DNA of 64,000 nt, taken from assembly GCF_041647995.1 (NCBI RefSeq), contig NZ_JARRIB010000003.1, forward strand, positions 62,001-126,000, written 5' to 3'. Below, piece after piece: positions 29,745 to 40,628 of the stretch. Positions within the stretch are counted from its first letter, which is position 1. Every line of letters starts with the position of its first letter. The position numbers were made by a program, and so were the translations under genes. The notes under the pieces were generated by a model that worked only from the letters and a program-made list of their open reading frames with translations, did not search any database and was not told the origin of the DNA. The DNA comes from Pyrococcus kukulkanii. GTDB lineage: Archaea > Methanobacteriota_B > Thermococci > Thermococcales > Thermococcaceae.

Positions 29745-30452
29745 ATGGAGGTATACGAGGGAAAGGCGAAGAAAGTGATACCCATTGACGAGGACAAGCT
29801 CATAATGGAGTTTAAAGATGATGCTACGGCCTTTGATGGAGTTAAAAAGGCAAAATTCAAGGGAAAGGGGTGGCTGAACGCTCAAATTTCCGCGAGACTA
29901 TTCAAACTCCTTGAAGAGCATGGAATAAAGACACACTTCATTGGCGTTGCTGGAGATAACAGGCTGATAGTTGAGAAGCTCAAGATGTACCCAATCGAAG
30001 TTGTGGTGAGGAACGTGGTCGCGGGAAGCTTAAAGAAAAGGCTTCCCCTTCCGGAAGGCTATGAATTGCCAGAACCCATAGTCGAGCTGTATTATAAGAG
30101 TGATGAACTCCACGATCCAATGATAAACCACTACCACGCAAAGATTCTAGGCGTCAGCGAAGAGGAAATTAAGGAAATGGAAAGGATTGCCCTAAAGGTG
30201 AATGAGATACTCAAAAAGTACTTCGAGGAGAGGGGGATAACCCTCGTGGACTTCAAACTTGAGTTTGGGAAGAACAAGAAAGGTGAGATAGTGTTGGCTG
30301 ATGAGATAAGCCCAGACACGTGCAGATTCTGGGACGCCAAAACTAAGAGGAGTCTAGACAAGGACGTGTTCAGGTTCGACAAGGGAGACCTAATAGAGGC
30401 ATACAGGGAGCTCTACAGGAGGCTCACAGGTGAAGAAGCACCAACTTTCTAA
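29745..30452 (+). CDS. purC: SAICAR synthetase PurC
   Basis: 235-aa ATP-dependent ligase of purine synthesis (CAIR plus aspartate to SAICAR). Motifs: MEVYEGKAKKV at the N terminus (phosphate-binding lysines), FKDDATAFDGVKKAKFKGKG, VVVRNVVAGSLKKRL, LVDFKLEFG, and VLADEISPDTCRFWD. The frame opens at 29727, but the ATG at 29745 has GGTGAAAATT in front and begins exactly at the conserved N terminus. Confidence 0.96.
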   Translation: MEVYEGKAKKVIPIDEDKLIMEFKDDATAFDGVKKAKFKGKGWLNAQISARLFKLLEEHGIKTHFIGVAGDNRLIVEKLKMYPIEVVVRNVVAGSLKKRLPLPEGYELPEPIVELYYKSDELHDPMINHYHAKILGVSEEEIKEMERIALKVNEILKKYFEERGITLVDFKLEFGKNKKGEIVLADEISPDTCRFWDAKTKRSLDKDVFRFDKGDLIEAYRELYRRLTGEEAPTF

Positions 30453-30494
30453 GAAAGTTTATTATCCCCTTTCCCAACTAATTCTGGTGATAAC

Positions 30495-31151
30495 ATGAAG
30501 TACAAGATAGAGCACAGGCCAAGTTTTTCCCTTTTAGAGATTCAGCTTGGACCTGGAGAAGCGGTTCAGGCTGAAGCTGGAGCGATGGTTTATATGGATC
30601 CAACAGTTTCCCTAGAGACCAAAGCAAGGGGAGGGATATTCGGAGCACTTAAAAGATCAATTCTAGGCGGGGAGAGCTTCTTTGTCAACGTTTTCAGAGG
30701 ACCTGGCAAAGTAGGATTTGCCCCAGGATACCCTGGGGACATAATCGAGCTTGAGGTCGATGGAAAGCTGTACGCACAGAGCGGGGCCTTCATAGCTGCC
30801 TCAGAGGACATAGATATAGATGTCAAGTTTGGGGGAGCTACTACCTTTATTGGAAGGGAAGGAGTCTTTCTCTTGGAGATGCGAGGCAGGGGAGTAGTGT
30901 TCCTCTCAAGCTATGGAGCGATTCAAAAGATATCACTCAATGGAGAAAGCCTAATCGTAGACACTGGACATATGGTAGCGTTTACCGAAGGAATAGACTT
31001 CACGATAAAAAGGATGGGAGGGCTTAAGAGCACCCTCTTCAGCGGCGAAGGCCTAGTATTTGAGTTCAGAGGCACTGGCGATGTCTACATACAGACTAGA
31101 AGCCTAGACGGTTTCCTAAACTGGCTATTACCACACCTCCAAAAATCCTGA
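30495..31151 (+). CDS. AIM24 / TIGR00266 family protein
   Basis: 218-aa all-beta protein of the TIGR00266 (AIM24-like) family: QAEAGAMVYMDPTVSLETKARGG, LGGESFFVNVFRGPG, GYPGDIIELEVDG and SGAFIAAS. A trimeric beta-helix fold is known for relatives, with no established enzymatic role. Ribosome site GGTGATAAC. Separated by 42 bp from purC. Confidence 0.88.
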   Translation: MKYKIEHRPSFSLLEIQLGPGEAVQAEAGAMVYMDPTVSLETKARGGIFGALKRSILGGESFFVNVFRGPGKVGFAPGYPGDIIELEVDGKLYAQSGAFIAASEDIDIDVKFGGATTFIGREGVFLLEMRGRGVVFLSSYGAIQKISLNGESLIVDTGHMVAFTEGIDFTIKRMGGLKSTLFSGEGLVFEFRGTGDVYIQTRSLDGFLNWLLPHLQKS

Positions 31152-31952
31152 TTAGTAGAACCATATCCTGTTCCCCTTTACTTTTAGATATCCTAGGGTC
31201 TGCAACTCCTTGAGCAGATCTTCAATGGCATCTTCCTCAAAATAAATTCTCATGGTCGCCTTTTCCCCTTCAAAGTTGATAGGTTCCATGGACAAGAGAA
31301 CCTCCAAAAGCTCATCTTTTTTCCTTATTTCCTTTACCAAGGCAAGTATTACCTGAGCCAGCGCACTCTTAGCGATCCCTGAAATAGTCGCTTCAAGAAG
31401 GGATTCCTCCTCAGTGTATTCCTCAGCTATCTCTAAGGCCTTTTGAATTGCTTCAAGTTCAACCTCCATGATCTCAACATAATATCGCTTTACGAACTTT
31501 ACTTCAGTAACCAATTTGCCTCCAGCTTTTTCGAGCTCCTCTACTTTATCCCAGACTTCCTCTATTGGCAGCTCAATCTCGATTTCAAGTTCTTCGAGAG
31601 GAATATTTTTTATTAACTTTATCTTTCCATCATCAGTGATCTCTATTGCCTCTGCCTTCTCTAAAGCCTCCAATATCTCAATGACTGAAGGATCGTCAAT
31701 TAGTTCTTCGAATGATATTTCACGTTCTCTTAGCTTATGAATAAGCGAGCTAAACACGCTTTTAATCTCATCAAGTTTTGTTCTAACTTCTTCAACTTCC
31801 ACTTCCCTAAATTCAGAAAATTTTTTCTGTATACTCACAACATGTGATACCTCCCACTCAACCTCCTCCTTAGTTTTGTTCATTATTCCAGCCTTGCTTA
31901 ATAACCTAGAAAGTTCGTTCATATACTCCTTGGATGGAACCTCAATTCTCAT
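31152..31952 (-). CDS. Acidic helical protein, unknown (pair member 1)
   Basis: 266-aa, strongly acidic (many Glu), almost wholly helical with repeated heptads (LEELEIEIELPIEEVWDKVEELEKAG), no membrane segment. The C terminus (EDLLKELQTLGYLKVKGNRIWFY) resembles a small winged-helix end. No family recognised. The ATG at 31952 follows GGGTGAATCTA; it overlaps the upstream membrane-protein gene by 11 bp, so the two are made together. Confidence 0.65.
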   Translation of the reverse strand: MRIEVPSKEYMNELSRLLSKAGIMNKTKEEVEWEVSHVVSIQKKFSEFREVEVEEVRTKLDEIKSVFSSLIHKLREREISFEELIDDPSVIEILEALEKAEAIEITDDGKIKLIKNIPLEELEIEIELPIEEVWDKVEELEKAGGKLVTEVKFVKRYYVEIMEVELEAIQKALEIAEEYTEEESLLEATISGIAKSALAQVILALVKEIRKKDELLEVLLSMEPINFEGEKATMRIYFEEDAIEDLLKELQTLGYLKVKGNRIWFY

Positions 31953-32553
31953 TAGATTCACCCTCAAACATTTTTCTTAATGGGCCTTTTAATATGCCTT
32001 TAACTTCTTCAACTTCTGAATTATCAACTTTATCTCTGTTTGCATAAAGGTACAGGGAATACGCTATGACCTTGGGATCTCCTACACCAGAGCTTTCTAG
32101 TGCTTTAGAGAGCATAGGATCTTCAAGTACTTCATCAGCTATTCTCATAACTCCATCCATATCTCCCTTTTCAATTGCATCTTTTAATTTGTAGTAAAAC
32201 TTACTGACCTTTTTATACTCCTCAATTTTGCCCTTAATATCCATTACATCCTCTTCCTCCTTCCATTTCCCTAGAAACAGGAACAACAAAAAGAATGCCA
32301 AAAATACCAAGAGAACATAGAGGATTTTATTTATATCCACCCCTATAATCTTGAATTTTGATCTAAAAAGCATCAATACCAAGAATTCAAGGAGTAGAAC
32401 TACTACAAACAAAACAGATAGATAATTTCCCCTTTTCAAACTCTGTTCATATTTTGAGGTCAAGGAAGATGTCCTCCTCTCAAGAACTTCTTCAAGAACC
32501 TTTGCTCTCTCTTCAAATTTTCTTGCCTCAACTTCAAGTTCCTTGATCATCAT
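31942..32553 (-). CDS. Coiled-coil membrane protein, unknown (pair member 2)
   Basis: About 203 aa. A coiled coil (residues 1-45: KELEVEARKFEERAKVLEEVLERR) precedes two membrane helices (about 47-65 and 75-95, YLSVLFVVVLLLEFLVLMLF) and a soluble helical C-terminal domain. The TATA-like element near 32575-32583 predicts a start at about 32553, so the ATG is probably leaderless. Function unknown; coupled to the acidic partner downstream. Confidence 0.65.
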   Translation of the reverse strand: MMIKELEVEARKFEERAKVLEEVLERRTSSLTSKYEQSLKRGNYLSVLFVVVLLLEFLVLMLFRSKFKIIGVDINKILYVLLVFLAFFLLFLFLGKWKEEEDVMDIKGKIEEYKKVSKFYYKLKDAIEKGDMDGVMRIADEVLEDPMLSKALESSGVGDPKVIAYSLYLYANRDKVDNSEVEEVKGILKGPLRKMFEGESNEN

Positions 32554-32614
32554 CAAGTTAAATTAGCAGAAGAAGATATTAAACATTGTTGTAGAACTTA
32601 AGATGGTGATGCCA

Positions 32615-33406
32615 ATGCTCAAGATTGATCTCAATGGAAAGCTCGCATTTACAACAGCATCAAGCAAGGGGATAGGGTTCGGTGTTGCAAAGGTTTTGGC
32701 AATGGCAGGAGCGGATGTTATATTACTATCAAGGAGCAGGGAGAACCTAGAAAGAGCCAAGGAGAAAATTAAAGAGATCGCAGATGTTAACGTTTCGTAC
32801 ATAGTCGCCGATTTAACCAAGAGGGATGATCTCGCTAGGGCAGTTAAGGAAGTTAAGGATATTGGCGATCCAGATATATTCTTCTACTCAACCGGGGGAC
32901 CAAAGCCGGGCTACTTCATGGAAATGACCATGGAGGACTGGGAGAGCGCAGTAGATCTTCTCCTCTATCCAGCAGTCTACATCACAAGAGAACTAGTCCC
33001 AGGGATGGAGAGGAAGAAGTTCGGCAGGATTATCTATCTAACGAGCGTTGCAATTAAAGAACCAATCCCAAACATAGCATTGAGCAATGTCGTGAGGATT
33101 TCACTGGCAGGTCTCGTAAGGACGCTAGCAAAGGAACTTGGACCCAAGGGAATAACCGTTAACGGGATAATGCCCGGGATAATAGAGACAGACAGGGTAA
33201 TACAGCTCGCAAAGGATAAAGCTGAGAGGGAAGGCAAAACTCTCGAGGAAGCTCTGAAAGACTACGCAAGCCCAATTCCCCTCGGAAGGCTCGGAAAGCC
33301 TGAGGAAATAGGCTACCTTGTGGCGTTCCTAGCGAGCGATCTTGGAGCTTATATAAACGGTGCGATGATACCCATTGATGGGGGAAGGTTAAACTCGGTG
33401 TTCTGA
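32615..33406 (+). CDS. Short-chain dehydrogenase/reductase-like protein lacking YxxxK
   Basis: 263-aa SDR fold. The cofactor loop TTASSKGIGFGVA is near the usual TGxxxGIG, and GRIIYLTSVAIKEP, NGIMPGIIETDR and IDGGRLNSVF follow the family plan. Where classical SDRs have YxxSK, this protein has ALSNVVRISLAG: both the tyrosine and lysine are missing. This matches the BKR-like atypical subgroup with degenerate catalytic residues. The ATG at 32615 behind GGTGATGCCA is preferred over 32603. Activity may be absent or use other residues. Confidence 0.85.
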   Translation: MLKIDLNGKLAFTTASSKGIGFGVAKVLAMAGADVILLSRSRENLERAKEKIKEIADVNVSYIVADLTKRDDLARAVKEVKDIGDPDIFFYSTGGPKPGYFMEMTMEDWESAVDLLLYPAVYITRELVPGMERKKFGRIIYLTSVAIKEPIPNIALSNVVRISLAGLVRTLAKELGPKGITVNGIMPGIIETDRVIQLAKDKAEREGKTLEEALKDYASPIPLGRLGKPEEIGYLVAFLASDLGAYINGAMIPIDGGRLNSVF

Positions 33407-33458
33407 GTTAACTTTTAATTCTTTTTAATTTACATACTTCCGGAGGGGTCAAGGAGAG

Positions 33459-34062
33459 ATGGAGGATATCGAAGAGTTTAAGTACGAACCTAAAAGCGTG
33501 AAGGAGATATTTATAGAAATGAAGAACACCGTTGAGCTCATGATTGACCTTGCGTATGCATCAATTCTCTTCGGAGATAAAGAGATAGCAGAGGAAGTTC
33601 TTGACCTTGAAGAGAGGATGGATCTCCTCAACTACCAACTAATGACCCATACAGTTCTCGCAGCGAGAAATGTTAAAGAGGCAGAACAGGCAACGACTAT
33701 ACTCCAGATGGCAAATGCAATAGAGGACATATCAAATGCTGCAGGTGACCTAGCAAAGATGGTTCTAGAGGGAGTGGAGTTGCATCCAATAATAAAGGAG
33801 ACTATCTTGGAGGGGGAAGAGATAATTGGAAGAATATTAGTCTCCCCAGATTCTGTACTCGTCGGAAGGACACTGGGAGAGCTTGAGCTAGCAAGCAACA
33901 CGGGAGTGTGGATAATAGCCGTTAGGAGAGGGAAGAGATGGATATTTGGACCCGATAAGGAGTTCAGGATAAGAGCTGGGGATATACTCATAGGCAGGGG
34001 CACGAGAACTTCAATAGACCAGCTAAAGGAGATTGCCAGGGGTGTAATTAGGGTGATAGGAA

Positions 34063-34085
<23 letters not shown>
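33459..34085 (+). CDS. PhoU-like + RCK_C (TrkA_C) regulator, copy 1
   Basis: 208 aa. Residues 10-115 form a PhoU-like helical bundle (LMIDLAYASILFGDKEIAEEVLDLEERMD); residues 125-195 form an RCK_C ligand-binding domain (RILVSPDSVLVGRTLGELELAS ... GDILIGRGT). This architecture regulates cation transporters or channels in archaea. The next gene is a paralogue overlapping it by 23 bp. No channel gene is adjacent. Confidence 0.85.
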
Positions 34086-35603
<1,518 letters not shown>

Positions 35604-35614
<11 letters not shown>

Positions 35615-36782
35615 TTCTATCCCTCCACAAAAGGGGAGCATTTACCAAAATTATTGAGACAACTGGAAGGGAAGCTATAATAGGGAACACTCCACTGTAC
35701 CCCTTAAGCTGAGCGACGTAGCCTAATACAACTTGACCTGAAAGCGTCCCTAAGTCAAAGAACATCGTGTATATACTTGATCCCATGGTTCTTATCTTTT
35801 GAGGCAACCTAGCCAATGCCATGACCTGGAGGGCTGGAAGCGAAAGCCCGAAGCCTAGTCCAGACACAACCGCAGGAACATAGGAATAGGGAGGAAACTT
35901 AAACTTGAGCAGGAAGAGATACCCCAGGAAGATCATGAAGATCCCAAACCTCGCAACGGGGATTGGCCCCATTCTATCAGCGCTCTTACCTCCAACTAAC
36001 CTCGTGAGAAATGAAGAGAAGCCCATCAGCATCATGTAGATACCAAACACGCCCTGGCCTAAACCTGAAACCTTGTATAAAGCCGGTAAGAAAGTGACTA
36101 CGCCAGAGTAAGCCATTGAGATAAAGAAGAGCGCAAGAGAAGCTGAAATGAAGAAGGGCTTCAAGAGTTCCCTATAACTCGCGTGCTCCTCATACTTCTC
36201 TGCCTGAATCTCCTTTATCTCTCTCCACACTGAGAGCACAAAAAGTGCACCAAGCACGGAGAACGCAATAGTCAAAGCGAAGGCAAAGGTAAAGCCAAAT
36301 TTATCTGAGACGAATCCTCCAATAGCAGGTCCCACGATGTTTCCGAGAGAGAACATCATGCCCCTCCATCCAAGTGCCTCTCCTATCCTCCCCCCAGGTG
36401 CCAAGTCCACAGCCGACGACAGGGAGGAGGGGAAGAAAATGCCCATGGCAAAACCATGGATTGCTCTCCCCAAGGCAAAAATCATTATACTCCCAGAAAG
36501 ACCCGAGAAGATGTACAAAAGCCCAGCTACAATGCCAAGGATATTGCCAAGGAACATCGCATGAAACCTGTAGCCTTTATCCCCAACGTAGCCACCAAAC
36601 AGCTTTGAGATGAGGGAGACACCGCTCGCAACACCAGCAACCACTCCAACGACGAACGGCTGGGCCCCTAAGGTTATCGCATAGGGAGAGATTAGAGGAT
36701 TAAGGAGACTTATCCCCAGAAAAAAGAAGAACGTCGATAAGTTAAGAAACCAGAGATGTTTGAAACTTCCACTCACACTCAC
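35604..36782 (-). CDS. Major facilitator superfamily transporter
   Basis: 392 aa with 12 predicted helices; the MFS loop 2-3 signature is GGYVGDKGYRFHAM and the helix 5-type motif GNIVGPAIGGFVSDKFG. Drug or metabolite efflux type; substrate unknown. Starts with GTG (36780-36782) overlapping the asparaginase stop, with GGAGGCTGGTG ahead, and runs 11 bp into the radical SAM gene, so asparaginase, MFS and radical SAM genes form one transcription unit. Confidence 0.88.
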
Positions 36783-37699
36783 TAAACACCAGCCTCCGGC
36801 TCTTTCATGCCCTCCTTCATGTAGGCATAGCTCATGTGCTTAGTGTTCTTGGCAAACCCCACATTGCCCTGGGAGTCCACCATTATTATCCCCATTGTAT
36901 CCTTGCCGAAGTACTTGGTTGCAAGACTTATCGCGGCATCACTCGCTGCCTGAGCGTCCATCCCTAAGCGTACAAAGTCGGTGGCCGTCTTGGCTAGAAC
37001 TAGCCTTATCGCAACCTCCCCAAATCCTGTGCATGAAGCTCCGGCAACTTCATTTGCATAGGTTCCAGCGCCGATTATTGGCGTATCCCCAACCCTTCCG
37101 AACATCTTCAGGAATACTCCTCCTGTCGAAGTTCCGGCTACAACTTCCTCACCGTCAAAGGCTACAGCTCCAACTGTGCTCCTCAACACCTCGGGGTACT
37201 CCTTTATGAGCTCTCCAAGCTTCTTCCAGTGCCTGACTTCACCTTTTAGGAGCTTTTCTTTAAGCTCAGCCCACTGCTTCTTTCTTTCCTCCGTTACCGG
37301 ATCGTATTCAGGAAATCCCATCAGCCTCGCAAACTTAACTGCCCCCTCACCAACCAAGAGAACGTGATCGGTCTTCTCCATAACCTTCCTTGCCACGCTT
37401 ATCGGGTTCTTAATCCCCCATATGCCAGCGACGGCTCCAGCCTCAAGCGTCTTACCCCGCATTATGGCTGCATCCATCTCCACTTTTCCATCTATTGTGA
37501 GAGCACTCCCCGTTCCTGCGTTAAACAGAGGATTATCTTCGAGAACCTTCACGGCCTCTTCAACGGCATCCAAGGCAGAGCCCTTCTTTAATTCCCTCCA
37601 TCCTGCTAAAACAGCCTCCCTAACCCCCTCTATGACCTTGGGAATTCTGTCTTCCTTCCTTATAATACCTGCTCCTCCATGAACGATTATAGCAACCAT
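36782..37699 (-). CDS. Plant-type (Ntn) asparaginase / isoaspartyl peptidase
   Basis: 305-aa precursor cleaved to alpha and beta chains. The N terminus is MVAIIVHGGAG; the cleavage and catalytic threonine are in STVGAVAFDGEEVVAGTSTGG (Gly is replaced by Ser before the Thr), and the substrate loops GRVGDTPIIGAGTYA and TGFGEVAIR follow. It hydrolyses asparagine and isoaspartyl dipeptides, useful at high temperature where isoaspartate forms. The ATG at 37699 behind GGGGATAAAG fits the family start. Confidence 0.92.
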   Translation of the reverse strand: MVAIIVHGGAGIIRKEDRIPKVIEGVREAVLAGWRELKKGSALDAVEEAVKVLEDNPLFNAGTGSALTIDGKVEMDAAIMRGKTLEAGAVAGIWGIKNPISVARKVMEKTDHVLLVGEGAVKFARLMGFPEYDPVTEERKKQWAELKEKLLKGEVRHWKKLGELIKEYPEVLRSTVGAVAFDGEEVVAGTSTGGVFLKMFGRVGDTPIIGAGTYANEVAGASCTGFGEVAIRLVLAKTATDFVRLGMDAQAASDAAISLATKYFGKDTMGIIMVDSQGNVGFAKNTKHMSYAYMKEGMKEPEAGV

Positions 37700-37750
37700 C
37701 TTTATCCCCATATTTAACGAGGTCGAAAGGTTAAAAGAATTATGGAAACG

Positions 37751-38665
37751 TTAGCTTATCGCCATGTTGATTATCGTTTCACCTATGTTCTCTAGGTACT
37801 CAAGGATCCTCCTGTAGCTGTCCATTGCTATAGAAGCCCTGTAATCTATTTTCTTGGCCTCTTCACTAAGCTCGAGCATTAATTTATCAACTTTCTCCAA
37901 GTCCCTAGTCTCTACCTGGAAGAGCATTTCAGTAAATTTTTCCATAAGGTAAGGGACGTTGATCTCGCTTGGATTTTCAGCTATCCTTATTATGTGATCC
38001 CCTATCCTTTCAATGTTCCTCGCTATCAGGAGAACCCCTATCAAATCGAAGGTCCTCCTTATTATACCACTCTCCTCGCTGACTCCCCTCTTCGATAGCA
38101 ACCTGTTTACAGCCCTTATTATGAGGAAGTAGAACCTGTCAAGCTCATTCTCTAAGTCATTTATATCTCTAAGCAACTCTCTATTCCCAGGATCATGGAT
38201 TATGAGCTCGAGATCTCCAAACATCGACTTTACTATCGACTTCATTCTCCCCAACAACTCAGCGAGATTTATCTCCTCCTCATCCAACAAGCTCTTGGCT
38301 ACTATTTTCTGAGGTTCATCAAGTATTATCTCCACCCCAGGAAGGCTCTGCAGCGTCTTCCTAACCGCGACTTTATATAGAGGCATCTCATCCTCAAGGA
38401 TTATCTCTATAGTGTCGTACCCTTGAATATATGCTGAGATAACGAGCCTAACGGCCATGTCAGGAGAAAACTTCTTACATATCTTCAAAGTCTTCTTAAG
38501 TCCATGATCCCTTGGTTTCCCAGGAAAAATCGTTATACTTCCATCTGGATTTACCGTGAGAGAAACTATATCCCCCTGTTTTAATCCATGCTCTTTAACC
38601 CAAGCCTTAGGGAGGGAAACTATATATGAACTCCTACCAGTGAACTGGATCTTTCTAAACTCCAT
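37751..38665 (-). CDS. PhoU-domain regulator with AbrB/SpoVT DNA-binding domain
   Basis: 304 aa. Residues 1-50 are an AbrB/MazE-type swapped-hairpin domain (MEFRKIQFTGRSSYIVSLPKA...GDIVSLTVN); residues about 95-300 hold PhoU helical repeats (DLENELDRFYFLIIRAVNR, LLIARNIERIGDHIIRIAE). Archaeal members are called phosphate uptake regulators. No Pst transporter is next to it. The ATG at 38665 follows GGTGAAATCT. Confidence 0.85.
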   Translation of the reverse strand: MEFRKIQFTGRSSYIVSLPKAWVKEHGLKQGDIVSLTVNPDGSITIFPGKPRDHGLKKTLKICKKFSPDMAVRLVISAYIQGYDTIEIILEDEMPLYKVAVRKTLQSLPGVEIILDEPQKIVAKSLLDEEEINLAELLGRMKSIVKSMFGDLELIIHDPGNRELLRDINDLENELDRFYFLIIRAVNRLLSKRGVSEESGIIRRTFDLIGVLLIARNIERIGDHIIRIAENPSEINVPYLMEKFTEMLFQVETRDLEKVDKLMLELSEEAKKIDYRASIAMDSYRRILEYLENIGETIINMAIS

Positions 38666-38720
38666 AGATTTCACCATTGATATTTAGACAATATCGTCAA
38701 TAAATAGCTCACTTCGATAA

Positions 38721-38730
38721 TCTTATAAAC
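38721..38730. promoter_or_regulatory. TATA element shared by MFS and PhoU-AbrB genes
   Basis: TCTTATAAAC lies 31 bp before the ATG at 38752, which therefore coincides with the expected transcript start (leaderless). On the minus strand the same bases read GTTTATAAGA and predict a start near 38700 for the PhoU-AbrB gene. A near-palindrome, GACAATATCGTC (38685-38696), covers that region and may be an operator. Confidence 0.5.
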
Positions 38731-38751
38731 GCTATGACATTCGTTACAAAC

Positions 38752-39909
38752 ATGGAGAAGGACGTTCCAGTGCTGATCATAGCAACTGCCGTGGGCCAGC
38801 TCTTCCTTCAGTTTTCTTGGTTCATAATGCCATTCTACCTTAAGGTTCTAGGCTACGGAATGGACAAAATGGGCGTCCTCTTCTCAATCCAAACTTTAAC
38901 TGGTGGAGTTTTCTTTCTCCTTGCAGGCCAGATATCACTAAAGATTGGATATAAGAAAACCTTAATAGCAGCAGCCATCCTGGGAGCGCTTGGAAGGATC
39001 CTTCAAGTCCTAGCATTCAACTTCTTCACGCTCATTGCGGGGTTCTTTTTAGTGGGCATAAATATGGGTTTGAGGGATCCAAATTATTCGGCCCTTTTAA
39101 GTGAAAAGGTTTCAAGTGAAGAAGAGAGACACAAGTTGTTCTCATATTCCTTCGGCCTCGGAACCCTTGCAAATGCCCTTGGAGTTCTCGTTGCAGGATA
39201 CTTGCCTGGATACCTAATGGGCAACGGTATGCCCAAAGAGATCGCATATAGGATTACACTATCCCTAGCCCTAATTCAGTTTGCAATCGTCCTCCCCGCA
39301 CTGGCCATAATAAAGGATGTCCCAGTAAAGGAGCAGAGGATCAAGTGGAGGAAGGATCTGGTGGTTAAGATACTAAAGTTCTCCCTACCAAGTGCAATAA
39401 TAGGTCTCGGGGCCGGGATAACGATACCCTTTATGAGCATATACTTCAACATGCGCTTTGGAAGGGATATTAGGGACATAAGTTGGGTGTTCTTTGGCCA
39501 ACAGCTCCTCATGGGATTCGGTTCATTTCTCCTCCCCAACCTTGTGAGGAGGATCGGCCCAGTCAAGGTCATCACGTACTTCCAGTGGAGTGCGGCATTG
39601 CTCTTCCTTATCTTCCCCTCCTTACCAACGTTCCTTCTAGCAGCGATCGTTTATGTGGTTCGTTCAATATTGATGAACATAGTATGGCCGGTAAACGACT
39701 CATTCATGATGGGATTCTTCTCAACGGAAGAAAAAGCAACAGCGGCAGGGATAAGGAGAGCATTTTCAACATTTATGAGAGCCCTGGGTAACTACACCGG
39801 TGGTGTCCTGTTTGCCGTGTCCCTAGCTTACCCCTTCTATGCAACTGCAATTCTGTACATCCTCGCAACGGGTATGTTCTACGCGTTCTTCATTCGGCAT
39901 AACGACTGA
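38752..39909 (+). CDS. Major facilitator superfamily transporter
   Basis: 385 aa, 12 helices, ending IRHND. The loop 2-3 motif is AGQISLKIGYKK. Opens MEKDVPVLIIATAVGQLFLQFSWF. ATG 38752 is chosen over 38734 because the TATA at 38721-38730 places the transcript start at it. Overlaps the convergent oxidoreductase gene by 20 bp. Substrate unknown. Confidence 0.86.
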   Translation: MEKDVPVLIIATAVGQLFLQFSWFIMPFYLKVLGYGMDKMGVLFSIQTLTGGVFFLLAGQISLKIGYKKTLIAAAILGALGRILQVLAFNFFTLIAGFFLVGINMGLRDPNYSALLSEKVSSEEERHKLFSYSFGLGTLANALGVLVAGYLPGYLMGNGMPKEIAYRITLSLALIQFAIVLPALAIIKDVPVKEQRIKWRKDLVVKILKFSLPSAIIGLGAGITIPFMSIYFNMRFGRDIRDISWVFFGQQLLMGFGSFLLPNLVRRIGPVKVITYFQWSAALLFLIFPSLPTFLLAAIVYVVRSILMNIVWPVNDSFMMGFFSTEEKATAAGIRRAFSTFMRALGNYTGGVLFAVSLAYPFYATAILYILATGMFYAFFIRHND

Positions 39910-40480
39910 GCTCAATCCCCCTCTCTAAAGCCTTGAAGTTTATCTCCCAGAGCTTCTCCCTCAGCGTAAGTTTTATGCCCTCAACCAAGCTTTCCTTCTT
40001 TAAAGGTAATAAGCCCTTGCCATGGGCATAACCGAGCATAACTACACCAAGGGTTCTAGGGTTTATCTTGTCCGCTTCGGCCTGAAAGTTCATCATATCA
40101 ACCTTGCATATCCTAGCGATTGCGCTTTTAATTTCGTCGAGCTCAGGATACTTCTCCTTCCCAACTAGGGTAGTTGCGGTGTGGATTGGGTAGGCATTTA
40201 TTATAGCATAGCTATCTTTACCCAGGAACCTTGCGTTTCTTAAAGCTTCTACGGGCTCAAGGGCAAGCATTAGGTTAGCCTTCCCTTCCTCTATGAGTGG
40301 GGAGTAAACATTATCGCCAAATCTTAGATAGCTGAGAACGCTACCATAACGCTGGCTCATTCCCAGGGTTTCACCAATTCTAACCCTGTAGCCCTCGACC
40401 ATCGCCGCGTTCCCTATTATCCTCGAGAGCGTCAAACCGCCTTGACCACCAACCCCAGCTATAATCAAGTTGAACTCCAT
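39890..40480 (-). CDS. 2-oxoacid:ferredoxin oxidoreductase gamma/beta-type subunit (IorB-like)
   Basis: 196 aa, the pyruvate-ferredoxin oxidoreductase gamma fold: FNLIIAGVGGQGGLTLSRIIG, IGETLGMSQRYGSVLSYLRFG, ANLMLALEPVEALRNA. Closest by eye to the beta subunit of indolepyruvate:ferredoxin oxidoreductase, but no thiamine-binding large subunit is next to it, so it is either an orphan subunit or pairs with one encoded elsewhere. ATG 40480 follows GGTGAGTGAA; TATA near 40513-40522. Confidence 0.82.
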   Translation of the reverse strand: MEFNLIIAGVGGQGGLTLSRIIGNAAMVEGYRVRIGETLGMSQRYGSVLSYLRFGDNVYSPLIEEGKANLMLALEPVEALRNARFLGKDSYAIINAYPIHTATTLVGKEKYPELDEIKSAIARICKVDMMNFQAEADKINPRTLGVVMLGYAHGKGLLPLKKESLVEGIKLTLREKLWEINFKALERGIELSRYAE

Positions 40481-40628
40481 TTCACTCACCAAGGATACTT
40501 GGCATACGTAAAAATATAAAGTTAAAGCTCAAGCCTCTCAAAGACCCCGCCCCAACCCATGTTACATCCGGTAATTTTAAAGGTCATGTCGCGAAAGATT
40601 AATACAAGTGAAAATTAAACTTTCACCC

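Noticed and set aside
40530-40560. Short GC-rich patch between the IorB-like and methyltransferase genes
   Set aside because: About 25 bp, without a stable hairpin, ACA or C/D boxes; too small to call an RNA.
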